Positions 45,212 through 54,508 of a stretch of 64,000 nt of DNA are shown one piece after another. The DNA is taken from NCBI RefSeq assembly GCF_015220045.1, contig NZ_JADBGB010000002.1:62001-126000 (forward strand). Direction: 5' to 3'. Below the pieces are notes generated by a model that had not been told where the DNA came from, searched no databases, and was given only the letters and a program-made list of their open reading frames with translations. Made by a program: the position numbers and the translations under genes. Every line of letters begins with the position of its first letter. Positions within the stretch are counted from its first letter, which is position 1. This DNA is from Marivivens aquimaris. Its GTDB lineage: Bacteria > Pseudomonadota > Alphaproteobacteria > Rhodobacterales > Rhodobacteraceae.

Positions 45212-46222
45212 GTGAAACGTCTGCCGATGTTATTCGTCCCCCTGCCCTTGTTCGCGTCGCTCTTGCTGGTTCTGGCACTGGTCCGGTTCTGCCTGTCACG
45301 GGACATGCGTGTGCGCGCCCATCAGCTTTTTGCGCTGCTGGTGGCGCTCTACGCGCTGCAAACGCTGCTGGCGTCGCTCCGCTGGGGGTATGAGGTCGAA
45401 TGGGCGGCGAAGGGCATGATCGTGATGGCGCCGCTTTTGCCGGTCATCGCCTATCTGGCCTACCGCGCACTCTCGGGACCGATCACCGTATGGCCGCTGG
45501 CGCTGGTGGTGCTCAACTGGCTGGTCTACGCCATCGCACCCGAGTTTTCGGACGCTGCAATCCTGATGACCTACATCGGGTTCGGCGGTCTGCTCATAAG
45601 GCTCGGCAGCAAGGGCATAGCGCAGGTTGCGCTTTCCGCGATCAATGATGCTGCCGACATCCGCATCGCGATTTACGTGACGGGAGCCGCTCTGATCGCC
45701 TCGGGCCTGACGGACATCTATATCATCTATGATTTCGTGCGGAACGACGGGCAGACGGCTCCTGTCATCATCACCTTCGTGCAGACGGCGTTCGTGCTGG
45801 CGATCGGGATTTCCGGCGTGGTCGGGCGGTCGACCGCCGCCCCGTCCGAAGACACGCAGGAGCCCGCCCCTACCCCGCAAGCCACGCTTGCCGATAGCGA
45901 GATCGTCGACCAGCTCGAACGCCTGTTCGAGGCCGAGCACCTACACCGGAACGAAGACCTGAGCCTGCGCCGACTGGCCCGCAAAATCGGCGTGCCGGAC
46001 CGGCAGGTCTCGAACGCCATCAACCGCGTGCGCGGGGTCAGCGTGTCCCAGTTCGTGAACGGCTTCCGCATTCAGGAGGCCTGCGAGCTGCTGCGTGACA
46101 CGGATCGCACCGTGCTGGATATTTCGCTGGCCTCGGGCTTTGCCTCGAAATCCAATTTCAACCGCGAATTCGCACGCGTAACCGGGAAAAGCCCGACGCA
46201 GTGGCGTCAGGGCCAGTCATAA
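45212..46222 (+). CDS. AraC-type regulator with N-terminal membrane domain
   Basis: 336 aa. About six membrane helices occupy residues 1-205, then a linker and a C-terminal AraC DNA-binding domain (about 230-335) with LSLRRLARKIGVPDRQVSNAI and ILDISLASGFASKSNFNREF-like second motif. Such membrane-tethered AraC proteins sense envelope or lipid signals in some alphaproteobacteria. The start is a GTG at 45212 with a weak ribosome site; an ATG at 45227 is an alternative. It diverges from an exported hydrolase gene. Confidence 0.75.
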   Translation: MKRLPMLFVPLPLFASLLLVLALVRFCLSRDMRVRAHQLFALLVALYALQTLLASLRWGYEVEWAAKGMIVMAPLLPVIAYLAYRALSGPITVWPLALVVLNWLVYAIAPEFSDAAILMTYIGFGGLLIRLGSKGIAQVALSAINDAADIRIAIYVTGAALIASGLTDIYIIYDFVRNDGQTAPVIITFVQTAFVLAIGISGVVGRSTAAPSEDTQEPAPTPQATLADSEIVDQLERLFEAEHLHRNEDLSLRRLARKIGVPDRQVSNAINRVRGVSVSQFVNGFRIQEACELLRDTDRTVLDISLASGFASKSNFNREFARVTGKSPTQWRQGQS

Positions 46223-46223
46223 A

Positions 46224-46919
46224 TTACTCCGCCGCGCCGATCGTCAGCTCCACAGGCTCCAGCCCGTCGATGCCGCCAGTAATGGTGTCGCCCGCCGCCA
46301 CAGGGCCGACGCCCTCGGGGGTGCCGGTCAGGATCACATCGCCGGGGCGGAGGTGGTAGTATTTCGACAGGTCCGCGATGATGGCAGCGACATCGTGGAT
46401 CATCAGGTCCAGCGTGCTGTCCTGCCGCTGCGCGCCGCCTACCTCAAGGTGGATGCGCTGGCTACCGACCGCGAAATCCTCCGCTTTGGTGATCGGCGCA
46501 AAGATGGCGGAGTTTTCGAAATCCTTCGACGCGTCCCACGGGCGGCGCTTTGCCTTGGCTGCGGCCTGAATATCGCGCCGCGTCATGTCGAGCGCGCAGC
46601 AGTAGCCGTAGACCGCTTTAAGGGCGTCCTCCTTAGAGACGCGGAACGCAGGCGCGCCGATGACAAAGGCCAGTTCCATCTCGTAGTGGTAGTCCGCCGT
46701 GCCTGCGGGATACGGCACCTCGGCACCCGTCATCACGGCGGTTGTCGGCGATTTGGTGAAGTAGAACGGCGCCTCGCGGTCAACCTCCGCACCCATTTCG
46801 GCAGCGTGCGCGGCGTAGTTGCGGCCCACGCAGAAGATGCGGCCGATCGGGTATTCTGCCGCCTCGCCCTTGACCGGAATGGTCGGATTGGCGGGGAGCG
46901 TGAACAAGGTGGCGGGCAT
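46224..46919 (-). CDS. Fumarylacetoacetate hydrolase family protein
   Basis: Metal-dependent C-C hydrolase, 231 aa. It has IFCVGRNYAAHAAEMG, the metal-binding YHYEMELAFVIG, and LTGTPEGVGPV, all typical of FAHD1/fumarylpyruvate-hydrolase-like enzymes. It would cleave an acylpyruvate or decarboxylate oxaloacetate. It stands convergent to the AraC-type gene (1 base between stops) and diverges from the rRNA methyltransferase. Confidence 0.85.
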   Translation of the reverse strand: MPATLFTLPANPTIPVKGEAAEYPIGRIFCVGRNYAAHAAEMGAEVDREAPFYFTKSPTTAVMTGAEVPYPAGTADYHYEMELAFVIGAPAFRVSKEDALKAVYGYCCALDMTRRDIQAAAKAKRRPWDASKDFENSAIFAPITKAEDFAVGSQRIHLEVGGAQRQDSTLDLMIHDVAAIIADLSKYYHLRPGDVILTGTPEGVGPVAAGDTITGGIDGLEPVELTIGAAE

Positions 46920-47053
46920 CGGCGGCGGTCCTTCTGGGTGTTTCGGCGTCAGCCTAACGCGCCGCCGCGCGGGTGCAAGGGCCCCTACAAATGCCGGTTT
47001 TCATGGAACGGCGATCGGAGTACACAAGCCGCCATTCCAGCGAGATTGATATC

Positions 47054-48322
47054 GTGACCCCAGCCGCCGCCCGCCTGCAAGCCATCCTTGACCTGTTCAC
47101 CGCCACCGAGGCCGAAAGCCGCCCCGTGGATGCGGTCACTTCCGCCTGGCTGCGCGGTCGCCGTGATATCGGTGATGAGGATCGCGGCACCATTCTGGAC
47201 ACGCTCTACGACCTGCTGCGCCACCGCGCGCGGCTGACGTGGTGGCTGGAGAAATTCGGCCGCGAGGCTACCGCCCGCAACCAGTTCCTTGCATGGCTGG
47301 TGCTGGCCGAACGCCGCCCCGCCGAAGAGATCAAGCGCCTGCTGGGTGAAGAGCCGCAGGACGGCTCGCTGCTGAACAAGCTCCACGGTCACACCATGGA
47401 GCATCCCGAAATGCCCGAGGCCGTGCTGCTCGAATGCCCCGCATGGGCCGAGCCGTCGCTTCGCGCGCGTTTCGGGGACCGCTTCGCGCCCGAGATGAAT
47501 GCGCTTCTGACGCCGCCGCCCTTCGATCTGCGGGTCAACCCGATCAAAGCAACGCGAGAAGGCGTGCTGAAGCAACTGTCCAAGCTGGGCCTACCCGCCG
47601 AGCCTACGCCCCTCGCCCCGCACGGCATCCGCTTGGCCGAGAAATTCGCGCTCTCCCGCCTGCCCGCGCTGAAAACGGGCGAGGTCGAAATTCAGGACGA
47701 AGGCTCGCAGCTTGTCGCGCAACTCGTGGACGCCCAGCCCGGCGACCGCGTGGTCGATTTCTGCGCCGGTGCGGGTGGCAAAACCCTCGCGATGGCCGCG
47801 CAGATGAACAACAAGGGCCGGATCATCGCCTGCGACGTGAACGAAGGCCGCTTGAAGCGGTGTTCGGAACGGGTCCGCAGCGCGGGAATGCACAACGTCG
47901 AGACAAAGCTCCTCGGATCGGAAGCCGACAAGTGGGTCAAGCGCAAGAAGCTCGGCTTCGACCGCGTTCTGATCGACGCACCGTGTAGCGGCACAGGCAC
48001 GTGGCGGCGCAATCCCGACACCCGTTGGCGCGACGAAGGGGGCCTCGAACATCTGACCGCCCTGCAATCGCGCATCCTCGCCAGCGCCGCGCGTCTGGTG
48101 AAGGAAGGCGGGCGGCTGGTCTATGCGACCTGCTCCATGCTGCTCGAAGAGAATGAGGCGCAGGTGGAGGCATTCCTCAAAGCCTTTCCCGCGTTCAAAC
48201 TGGTCCCGCTGGCCGAGGTCGCGCCCGATCTTCCGCAGACGGGAGATTATCTGTCCTTGACGCCTGCGCAGCATGACACGGACGGTTTCTTCGCCGCCGT
48301 GATGACCCGCACCCCCGCATAA
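47054..48322 (+). CDS. RsmB/NOP-type rRNA (cytosine-C5) methyltransferase
   Basis: SAM-dependent RNA m5C methyltransferase, 422 aa. An N-terminal NusB-like RNA-binding helical domain (1 to about 130) precedes the catalytic domain with VVDFCAGAGGKTLAMA (SAM loop), LIDAPCSGTGTWRRNPD and the catalytic-cysteine block YATCSMLLEEN. I prefer the GTG at 47054 (MTPAAARLQ), since family members usually begin this way; an ATG at 47003 is possible. Ends at a strong terminator. Confidence 0.88.
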   Translation: MTPAAARLQAILDLFTATEAESRPVDAVTSAWLRGRRDIGDEDRGTILDTLYDLLRHRARLTWWLEKFGREATARNQFLAWLVLAERRPAEEIKRLLGEEPQDGSLLNKLHGHTMEHPEMPEAVLLECPAWAEPSLRARFGDRFAPEMNALLTPPPFDLRVNPIKATREGVLKQLSKLGLPAEPTPLAPHGIRLAEKFALSRLPALKTGEVEIQDEGSQLVAQLVDAQPGDRVVDFCAGAGGKTLAMAAQMNNKGRIIACDVNEGRLKRCSERVRSAGMHNVETKLLGSEADKWVKRKKLGFDRVLIDAPCSGTGTWRRNPDTRWRDEGGLEHLTALQSRILASAARLVKEGGRLVYATCSMLLEENEAQVEAFLKAFPAFKLVPLAEVAPDLPQTGDYLSLTPAQHDTDGFFAAVMTRTPA

Positions 48323-48352
48323 AAGAAAATCGGGCCGAAGCCCGAGTTCTTT
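48322..48352. terminator. Bidirectional terminator between rRNA methyltransferase and YgiQ genes
   Basis: TCGGGC-CGAA-GCCCGA core hairpin (48330-48345) extended by AAAGAA and TTCTTT arms, with A-rich and T-rich ends (ATTTTTT on the plus strand). It lies between two convergent stop codons. Confidence 0.85.
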
Positions 48353-50390
48353 ATTTTTTCTTGGGTTTCGACGGGTACTGGTTGCCCTTCGTCGTGAACT
48401 TCATTGGCCGCGAATTGGGTCGGCTGCTGGAGCGGTTGCCGAACTTCTTTGGCCCCTTGCCGTTGCCCGAACCCGTACCAACGGGCTGGTGCGCAGGGAT
48501 CAGCTGGTCCGGACGCGGCCCGATCAGATCGGCGCGGCCCATGGATTTCAGCGCCTCGCGCAGCAGCGGCCAGTTGTCGGGGTCGTGGTAGCGCAGGAAC
48601 GCCTTATGGATACGGCGCTGACGACCACCGCGGACGGTATCAACCTTTTCTCCGCCGCCTCGGCGCACACCGCGCAGCGTGTTGACGCCCGTGTGGTACA
48701 TCGCGGTCGCGGTCGCCATCGGAGACGGCAGGAAGGTCTGCACCTGATCGGCGCGGTAGCGGTTTTTCTTGAGCCACAGCGCGAGGTTCATCATGTCCTC
48801 GTCCGTCGTTCCGGGGTGGGCGGCGATGAAGTACGGGATCAGATAGTACTTCTTGCCCGCCTTCTCGGCAGCGGCGTCGAACATTTCCTTGAACTTGTCA
48901 TAAGTCCCGATGCCCGGCTTCATCATGACGTCGAGCGGCCCGCGCTCGGTGTGTTCCGGCGCAATTTTGAGGTAACCGCCGACGTGGTGCGTCACCAGTT
49001 CTTCGACGTACTCGGGGCTGCGGACGGCAAGGTCGTAGCGCACGCCCGAAGCAACCATGACCTTCTTGATACCGTCGACTTCGCGGACCTTGCGGTACAG
49101 CTGGATCAGGTCGTCGTGCGAGGTGTTCAGGTTCGGACAGATGTCAGGGAACACGCAGGACGGCAGGCGGCAGTTCTTTTCGATGTTCGGATCTTTGCAG
49201 GCCATCCGGTACATGTTGGCGGTCGGGCCGCCCACGTCCGAAATGACGCCCTTGAAGCCCGGCGTCTTGTCGCGGATCAGTTCGATCTCGCGCAGGATCG
49301 ACGCTTCGGAGCGGTTCTGGATCACGCGGCCTTCGTGCTCGGTGATCGAACAGAAGGTACAGCCGCCAAAGCAGCCGCGCATGATCGTGACCGACGCCTT
49401 GATCATCTCGTAGGCGGGTACTTTCGCGTCCATGTAGGACGGGTGCGGGATGCGCGCATAGGGCAGGTCGTAGACCGCGTCCATTTCCTCGGACTTCAGC
49501 GGGATCGGCGGCGGGTTCAGCCACAGATCGCGGTCGCCGTGGCGTTGGACCAGCGGACGCGCGTTACCCGGATTGGCTTCGCGGTGCAGAACACGCGACG
49601 CGCGGGCGTAGGCGTCTTTGTCCTTTTCCACCACCTCGAAGGACGGCAGGCGAATGACGGTCTTGCCAGGGTGACGGGTCGCGGCCTCGTCGGCGCTATC
49701 GAGGTCATCGGCAGGCAGTTCCTGATAGTCTTCGGGCACCGAGCGGAACAGCGCGACACCACGCACGTCGTCGATTTCCTTGGCGACTTCGCCCTGCGCG
49801 ATACGGTTCGCCAGTTCGACAATCGCGCGCTCGGCGTTGCCATAGACCAGCAGATCGGCCTTCGCATCTGCGAGGATCGAGCGGCGGACCTTATCCGACC
49901 AGTAGTCATAATGGGCAATGCGGCGCAGCGAAGCCTCGATCCCCCCGAGGATTACAGGCACGTCCTTATACGCTTCGCGGCAACGCTGGGTGTAAACGAT
50001 CGTGCAGCGGTCGGGACGCTTGCCCCCCTCGCCGCCCGCCGTATAGGCGTCGTCGCTGCGCAGTTTGCGGTCCGAGGTGTAGCGGTTAACCATCGAGTCG
50101 AGGTTACCGCCGGTCACACCAAAGAACAAACGCGGGCGGCCCAGTTCCTTGAACGCATCGGCAGACTGCCAATCGGGCTGCGAGATGATACCGACGCGGT
50201 AGCCCTCGACCTCCAGCAAACGCCCGATCAGCGCCATGCCAAAGCTGGGGTGGTCCACATAGGCGTCGCCGGTGACAAGGATAATGTCACACTCGTCCCA
50301 TCCGAGCCGCGTCATCTCTGCGCGGGTCATCGGAAGGAATGGCGCTGCTCTTCCGCCAATATACTTGGGGGCCGTCATCATCTGGTTCAT
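48351..50390 (-). CDS. YgiQ-family radical SAM protein
   Basis: Radical SAM protein of the UPF0313/YgiQ family, 679 aa. An N-terminal B12-binding-like region ([25 protein letters not shown]) precedes the [4Fe-4S] motif [11 protein letters not shown] near residue 337, then [10 protein letters not shown] and HPGTTDEDM blocks. The C-terminal 50 residues are basic and low-complexity. The cellular role of the family is not established. The ATG at 50390 ([13 protein letters not shown]) is chosen on family alignment; no good ribosome site is visible. Its 160-base upstream gap has a small CGGGG/CCCCG hairpin (50467-50481). Confidence 0.9.
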   Translation of the reverse strand: MNQMMTAPKYIGGRAAPFLPMTRAEMTRLGWDECDIILVTGDAYVDHPSFGMALIGRLLEVEGYRVGIISQPDWQSADAFKELGRPRLFFGVTGGNLDSMVNRYTSDRKLRSDDAYTAGGEGGKRPDRCTIVYTQRCREAYKDVPVILGGIEASLRRIAHYDYWSDKVRRSILADAKADLLVYGNAERAIVELANRIAQGEVAKEIDDVRGVALFRSVPEDYQELPADDLDSADEAATRHPGKTVIRLPSFEVVEKDKDAYARASRVLHREANPGNARPLVQRHGDRDLWLNPPPIPLKSEEMDAVYDLPYARIPHPSYMDAKVPAYEMIKASVTIMRGCFGGCTFCSITEHEGRVIQNRSEASILREIELIRDKTPGFKGVISDVGGPTANMYRMACKDPNIEKNCRLPSCVFPDICPNLNTSHDDLIQLYRKVREVDGIKKVMVASGVRYDLAVRSPEYVEELVTHHVGGYLKIAPEHTERGPLDVMMKPGIGTYDKFKEMFDAAAEKAGKKYYLIPYFIAAHPGTTDEDMMNLALWLKKNRYRADQVQTFLPSPMATATAMYHTGVNTLRGVRRGGGEKVDTVRGGRQRRIHKAFLRYHDPDNWPLLREALKSMGRADLIGPRPDQLIPAHQPVGTGSGNGKGPKKFGNRSSSRPNSRPMKFTTKGNQYPSKPKKK

Positions 50391-50550
50391 GGTATTTTCG
50401 GGGAGTTTGCTTCTGTAGCTGATCTGCGGGCGCATATCACAGCCTGCAAAACAACTCAATGTCGGACGGGGCCATACCCCGAGCGCACATTTTTATCGTT
50501 CAAATCTCAAATAACTATGCGAGACGCGCGAGTTGACGTAGCAGTTGCGT

Positions 50551-51549
50551 ATGAGCAGCGATCTAAATCTCAATGCAATGAACCACTTCGAGGCCGTTGC
50601 CCGCCTCGGCGGGGTTTCGAAAGCGGCCGAAGAGCTTGGCGTGTCTCCCTCTGCGGTCAGCCAGCAGATCAGACAGCTCGAACAGCAGTTCGGAGTCCGC
50701 CTCTTTCGCCGCGAAAAGCGCCGCATGACATTGACGCTGGACGGCGAGCGCCTCTTCCAGTCGACGACTCAAGCGTTCCGCCTGATGCGGGACGTCCAGT
50801 CGGCCATCAAACGCCAGCGCGAAAACCGGCAGTTCATCCTGCGCGTTTCGCCCTCCTTTGCCGTGCGCTGGCTCGGGCCTCGGGTCAAATCCTTCCTCGA
50901 CAGCGCGCCGAACTGGGATCTGAGGATCGACGCGGCGCCGGACTTTACCGATTTCGAGACCGAAGTCGTCGACCTTGATCTGCGCTATGGCGAGGGCGGC
51001 TGGACCGGCCTTCACGAAGACTGCGTGATGCACGACTGCGTGCTGCCCATGTGCTCGCCCCAATACCTTGCGGAACTCAAACAACAGTCGGACAGCCCCA
51101 TCGGGCAGCTTCTGAACGCGCGTCTGATCGACTCGGTCAAAACACACTATCGCTGGGATTTCTGGCTGGCGCGTCAGGGCGTGATGGGTGAGCGGCTTGT
51201 TTATCCGCTGCGCTTCGACCGTTCGTCGATGGCGCTCCAAGTCGCCCGTGACGGTGGCGGCGTGGTGCTGGAAAGCACGACGCTCGCGATTAACGAACTG
51301 GAAAGCGGCGCGCTGGTGCCGCTGTCGAACGCGTTCGAGGTTATCCGCTTCCCCGCCTATTGGATCGTTTGTCCGCCACGCCACACCAGCCGCCGCATTG
51401 TCCGTCTCTTCACCGACTGGATGCGGGCTGAAGGTCAGGCGCATGACGCGCTGGTACAACGCGTGCTGGACGGCCTCGGCTGCCGGAGCCGCGATGTGAC
51501 GGGCCGACAGGTACCCGGCGTCGAATTCATACCCCCTGAAAGCGAATGA
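50551..51549 (+). CDS. LysR-family regulator (GcvA-like)
   Basis: 332 aa. N-terminal winged helix (about 6-65) with GGVSKAAEELGVSPSAVSQQIRQLE and RLFRREKRRMTLT, then a LysR effector domain. The HTH reads like GcvA/AmpR-type members. It lies at the edge of the TRAP/transketolase cluster and converges on it, so it may regulate that cluster; diverges from YgiQ. The ATG at 50551 is chosen over a TTG two codons earlier. Confidence 0.85.
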   Translation: MSSDLNLNAMNHFEAVARLGGVSKAAEELGVSPSAVSQQIRQLEQQFGVRLFRREKRRMTLTLDGERLFQSTTQAFRLMRDVQSAIKRQRENRQFILRVSPSFAVRWLGPRVKSFLDSAPNWDLRIDAAPDFTDFETEVVDLDLRYGEGGWTGLHEDCVMHDCVLPMCSPQYLAELKQQSDSPIGQLLNARLIDSVKTHYRWDFWLARQGVMGERLVYPLRFDRSSMALQVARDGGGVVLESTTLAINELESGALVPLSNAFEVIRFPAYWIVCPPRHTSRRIVRLFTDWMRAEGQAHDALVQRVLDGLGCRSRDVTGRQVPGVEFIPPESE

Positions 51550-51570
51550 CCCCCGCCGGAGCGAGGGTCA
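51547..51570. terminator. Bidirectional terminator between LysR and TRAP genes
   Basis: TGACCC / GGGTCA outer arms and CGC / GCG inner arms around a CGGA tetraloop, with one C-A mismatch. The left arm overlaps the LysR stop codon; the TRAP permease stop is 8 bases to the right. Confidence 0.65.
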
Positions 51571-51577
51571 TCAAAGA

Positions 51578-52834
51578 TCAGTAGATCGTCAGGAACGGCA
51601 GATACGATATCAGCAATAGCACCACGATCCCGACTGCGTAGAATGGGAACAGCGCCCTGACGACTGACCCTATACTCGTCTGCGCAATCGCGGCCGATAT
51701 GAACAGTGTCGTCCCGACCGGAGGCGTGTAGAGGCCGATAGCGAGGTTCACGACCATCATCAGGCCCAGCTGCACCAAATCGAGGCCGATGGCGTTCGCG
51801 ATGGTCACAAACAGCGGGCCGAGCAGCAGAACCGCAGCAGGCAGATCAAGGAAGGTGCCGACGATCAGCATGATGATGTTCATAGCCATAATGACCATCC
51901 ACGGCTCGCTCAGCGCACTGGTCACCCACATCGCGAGCGTTTCGGGCGTGCGCTCGGCGGTCAGGATCCACTGGATCACGTTCGAAGCCATGATGATGAC
52001 CATCACCGCACCGGTCATCACACCCGTGTCAATCATCGCGCGCCAGATGTCCTTGAGCTTGAGGTCGCGGTAGATGCCGCCCGACACGAGGAGCGCGTAG
52101 GCCACCGCCATCACGGAAACCTCCGTAGGAGTCGCAACGCCGAAGCGCAGGGTGCCAATGACGAAGACAGGCATCGCGAGCGCGGGAAGTGCGTGCCAGA
52201 GTTGCGATTTGTAGGCGCGGAAACCTCCGGGGAGTTCAGCGGTCGGCAGGTTCAGCTTCTTCGATACGAAGTAAACGGCGCTGAACATGCCGATACCCAG
52301 CATGACACCCGGAACAATGCCCGCAACAAACAGGTCGATGATCGACGTGTTCGACACCAGACCGTAAAGGATCAGCGGGATCGACGGCGGGATCAGCACC
52401 GAAACGGTCGAGGAAGACGCGTTGACGGCAGCCGCAAAACCGGCGGGATAGCCTTCGCGGCGTTGCACGGGAATCAGCGCGTTCCCGAGTGCCGATGCGT
52501 CCGCTACGGCAGAGCCGGATACGCCGCCAAACATGACCGAGCCGACGATCGAAACCTGTGCCAGACCACCTTTGAAACGGCCAACGAACAGCTTGGCAAT
52601 ATTCACAAGGTATTCGCCGAATTTGCCCGACATCATCAGATTGCCCGCCAGAATAAAGAACGGGATCGCAAGCATCGGGAAGCTCTGCGTCGGCGAATAG
52701 AGGCGCTGCGCCATCACAGCCATCGGCTTGCCGTTGGCCCAGAGCGCGATGCCCGTCGCGCCCAGCATGGCTTGGGCGACAGGCACGGAAATGATGAGGA
52801 AGATCGGAAAGACCCAGATCAAAAGCTTGACCAT
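51578..52834 (-). CDS. dctM: TRAP transporter large permease (DctM type)
   Basis: Inner-membrane large subunit, 418 aa with about 11-12 helices. Conserved blocks are AIPFFILAGNLMMSG, GSVMFGGVSGSAVADASALG and IPPSIPLILYGLVS, then LPAAVLLLGPLFVTIA. It translocates the ligand delivered by the DctP protein, driven by an ion gradient. Last gene of the split-transketolase/SDR operon. Confidence 0.93.
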   Translation of the reverse strand: MVKLLIWVFPIFLIISVPVAQAMLGATGIALWANGKPMAVMAQRLYSPTQSFPMLAIPFFILAGNLMMSGKFGEYLVNIAKLFVGRFKGGLAQVSIVGSVMFGGVSGSAVADASALGNALIPVQRREGYPAGFAAAVNASSSTVSVLIPPSIPLILYGLVSNTSIIDLFVAGIVPGVMLGIGMFSAVYFVSKKLNLPTAELPGGFRAYKSQLWHALPALAMPVFVIGTLRFGVATPTEVSVMAVAYALLVSGGIYRDLKLKDIWRAMIDTGVMTGAVMVIIMASNVIQWILTAERTPETLAMWVTSALSEPWMVIMAMNIIMLIVGTFLDLPAAVLLLGPLFVTIANAIGLDLVQLGLMMVVNLAIGLYTPPVGTTLFISAAIAQTSIGSVVRALFPFYAVGIVVLLLISYLPFLTIY

Positions 52835-52846
52835 TGCGGGCTCCTT

Positions 52847-53371
52847 TTAGCTGTAGCTGACTTGGCTATCGTCAGCGTTTGCCTGACCGCCGATGATGAG
52901 ACGCACCACATTCAGCGCGGCATTGATCGCCATGCAGACGAATGCATAATAAAGGCTGAGGTAGCCCCAGTATTGCGTCACGGGGATCTCGGACAGTTTC
53001 TGGAATTTCGACGCGTTGATGATCGGTTGGCTGGTGTGAACGACCGTCACCGCAATCGCGCAGATCAGGATATTCACCAGAATGGCGAGCACACGGCGCA
53101 GGGGCACCGGAAGCACATAGACCAGAACATCGACCGCGATGTGACGCGCACGAACCGAGGCAATGGCGATACCGCCCGCAACGAGCCACGGGAACAGGAT
53201 CGAGTGGATTTCGTAGGCCCACGTAATGCCGTCACCGAACACGTAGCGTAGGACGACGTTTACCAAAAGCGCGAGGAATGTCGTCAGCAGCGTGCCGAAG
53301 ATGATCACCGCGCCCGACCATTCGATGACCTTATCCACGAGGTCCATTGCCTTGGTCAGGAGGCGGCTCAT
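52847..53371 (-). CDS. dctQ: TRAP transporter small permease (DctQ type)
   Basis: Inner-membrane small subunit, 174 aa, four membrane helices, with the family-typical LLVNVVLRYVFG and ITWAYEIHSILFPWL. The start at 53371 (MSRLLTKAMDL) is preferred over a frame that reads through the upstream hairpin. Encoded between DctM and DctP. Confidence 0.9.
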   Translation of the reverse strand: MSRLLTKAMDLVDKVIEWSGAVIIFGTLLTTFLALLVNVVLRYVFGDGITWAYEIHSILFPWLVAGGIAIASVRARHIAVDVLVYVLPVPLRRVLAILVNILICAIAVTVVHTSQPIINASKFQKLSEIPVTQYWGYLSLYYAFVCMAINAALNVVRLIIGGQANADDSQVSYS

Positions 53372-53375
53372 GCCG

Positions 53376-53403
53376 CCCCCCTCTTTTTGATCCCGCAGGG
53401 GGG
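53376..53403 (-). other. Hairpin between dctP and dctQ
   Basis: CCCCCCT (53376-53382) pairs with AGGGGGG (53397-53403) around a 14-base loop. It directly follows the binding-protein stop on the minus strand. Probably adjusts binding-protein to permease ratios. Confidence 0.5.
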
Positions 53404-54375
53404 TCACTGCGCAGCCTCACGCAGAGCAGCGATCAGATCGCCGAACTGGGCTTCGTAGGTTTCATAAACCGAGGCGGTCGCGTCGATGAATGCCTGACGG
53501 TCTTCGACTTCAGCGAAGATGGCGCCTTCGGCTTCCATGGTTGCGCGCAGCTCATTGCTTTGGGTCAGCGACAGACCACGCTGGTACCAACCGGCTTCTT
53601 TCGCGGCGTTCTCGATGCACGACTGGGTGTCTTCGTCGAGCGACGACCACCACATCAGCGACGCGACGACCGGAGTCGACTCGTACTTGTGGCCGGTCAG
53701 CGTGATGTACGGGGTGATCTCGTGCAGCTTTGCCGAGTAGATGTTGGTCAGCGGGTTTTCCTGACCTTCGAACACGCCCGACTGAAGCGCGGTCGGCAGT
53801 TCCGACCATGCGAGCGGAGCAGGCGATGCGCCGAGAGCTTCGAAGGTGGCGATGGTCACTTCGTCCGACGGGGTGCGGATCTGCATACCGGCGAGGTCCG
53901 CGGGGGTCGGGACGTTCTTGCTGGTGTGGCTGACCTGACGGATGCCGTTGTCCCAGAAGGTGAGGATCTTGAGGCCAGCGTTCTGGGCCTTCTCGTCGAT
54001 CATCTGGCCGACTTCGCCGTCAACCACGGACCAGACGGTCGGCAGGTCTTCGAACAGGAACGGCAGGCCGAGCATACCGGCTTCGGGAACGATCTGCGAA
54101 AGCGGGCCTTGGCTGTTTGCGGAAATCTGGATGATGCCCGCTGCGGTCGACGTCAGCATCTCGACGTCGTTACCCATGGTCGCCGACGGAGCAACGTTCA
54201 CAGTGGTCTCGCCGCCGGTACAGGCCGGAACCAGTGCGCCGAACATTTCGGCAGCCGCGTAGCGCGGGTTACCCGGGTTCGCACCGTGGGCAAAGATGAT
54301 CTCTTCAGCAAAAGCAGGTGCAGCGGTTGCCAGAATAGTCGCGCCAAGGATCGCGGTCTTGAAAGTCGTTTTCAT
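53404..54375 (-). CDS. dctP: TRAP transporter substrate-binding protein (DctP type)
   Basis: Periplasmic binding protein, 323 aa, with a Sec signal peptide (MKTTFKTAILGATILATAAPAFA). The mature sequence begins EIIFAHGANPGNPRY and shows DLAGMQIRTPSDEVTIATFEALGASPAPLAWSELPTALQSGVFEGQENPLTN, a DctP-type ligand site with the conserved arginine in QIRTP. Co-encoded with sugar-phosphate enzymes, so the ligand is probably a polyol, sugar or sugar acid rather than a C4-dicarboxylate. Start at 54375. Confidence 0.9.
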   Translation of the reverse strand: MKTTFKTAILGATILATAAPAFAEEIIFAHGANPGNPRYAAAEMFGALVPACTGGETTVNVAPSATMGNDVEMLTSTAAGIIQISANSQGPLSQIVPEAGMLGLPFLFEDLPTVWSVVDGEVGQMIDEKAQNAGLKILTFWDNGIRQVSHTSKNVPTPADLAGMQIRTPSDEVTIATFEALGASPAPLAWSELPTALQSGVFEGQENPLTNIYSAKLHEITPYITLTGHKYESTPVVASLMWWSSLDEDTQSCIENAAKEAGWYQRGLSLTQSNELRATMEAEGAIFAEVEDRQAFIDATASVYETYEAQFGDLIAALREAAQ

Positions 54376-54468
54376 TGGTATTCTCCCTATTTGGTACAGG
54401 CGGCTCCTCCCCGCCCGGCCGGAAAACTCCGGCGATGGCCCGACATGCGGATGCATGACGGAATTGCG

Positions 54469-54506
54469 CGCTGACCGCCACCCTCACGATGGCGACCAGC
54501 GTTTTT
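54469..54506. other. Hairpin between SDR and dctP genes, T-run on plus strand
   Basis: CGCTG-AC-CGCCA pairs with TGGCG-AC-CAGCG (54469-54480 and 54490-54501) around nine bases, with TTTTT at 54502-54506 on the plus strand. On the minus transcript the T-run precedes the stem, so it is not a normal terminator for the operon. Confidence 0.45.
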
Positions 54507-54508
54507 CG

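Noticed and set aside
50391-50550. A SAM-type riboswitch upstream of YgiQ
   Set aside because: The leader has only one small CGGGG/CCCCG hairpin and none of the conserved SAM-II sequence blocks I know.
48489-50978. An 829-codon open frame on the plus strand opposite the YgiQ gene
   Set aside because: It is antisense to a well-supported radical SAM gene with intact motifs. Long antisense frames are expected in GC-rich genes, and the translation is rich in R, H, V and D without any recognisable domain.
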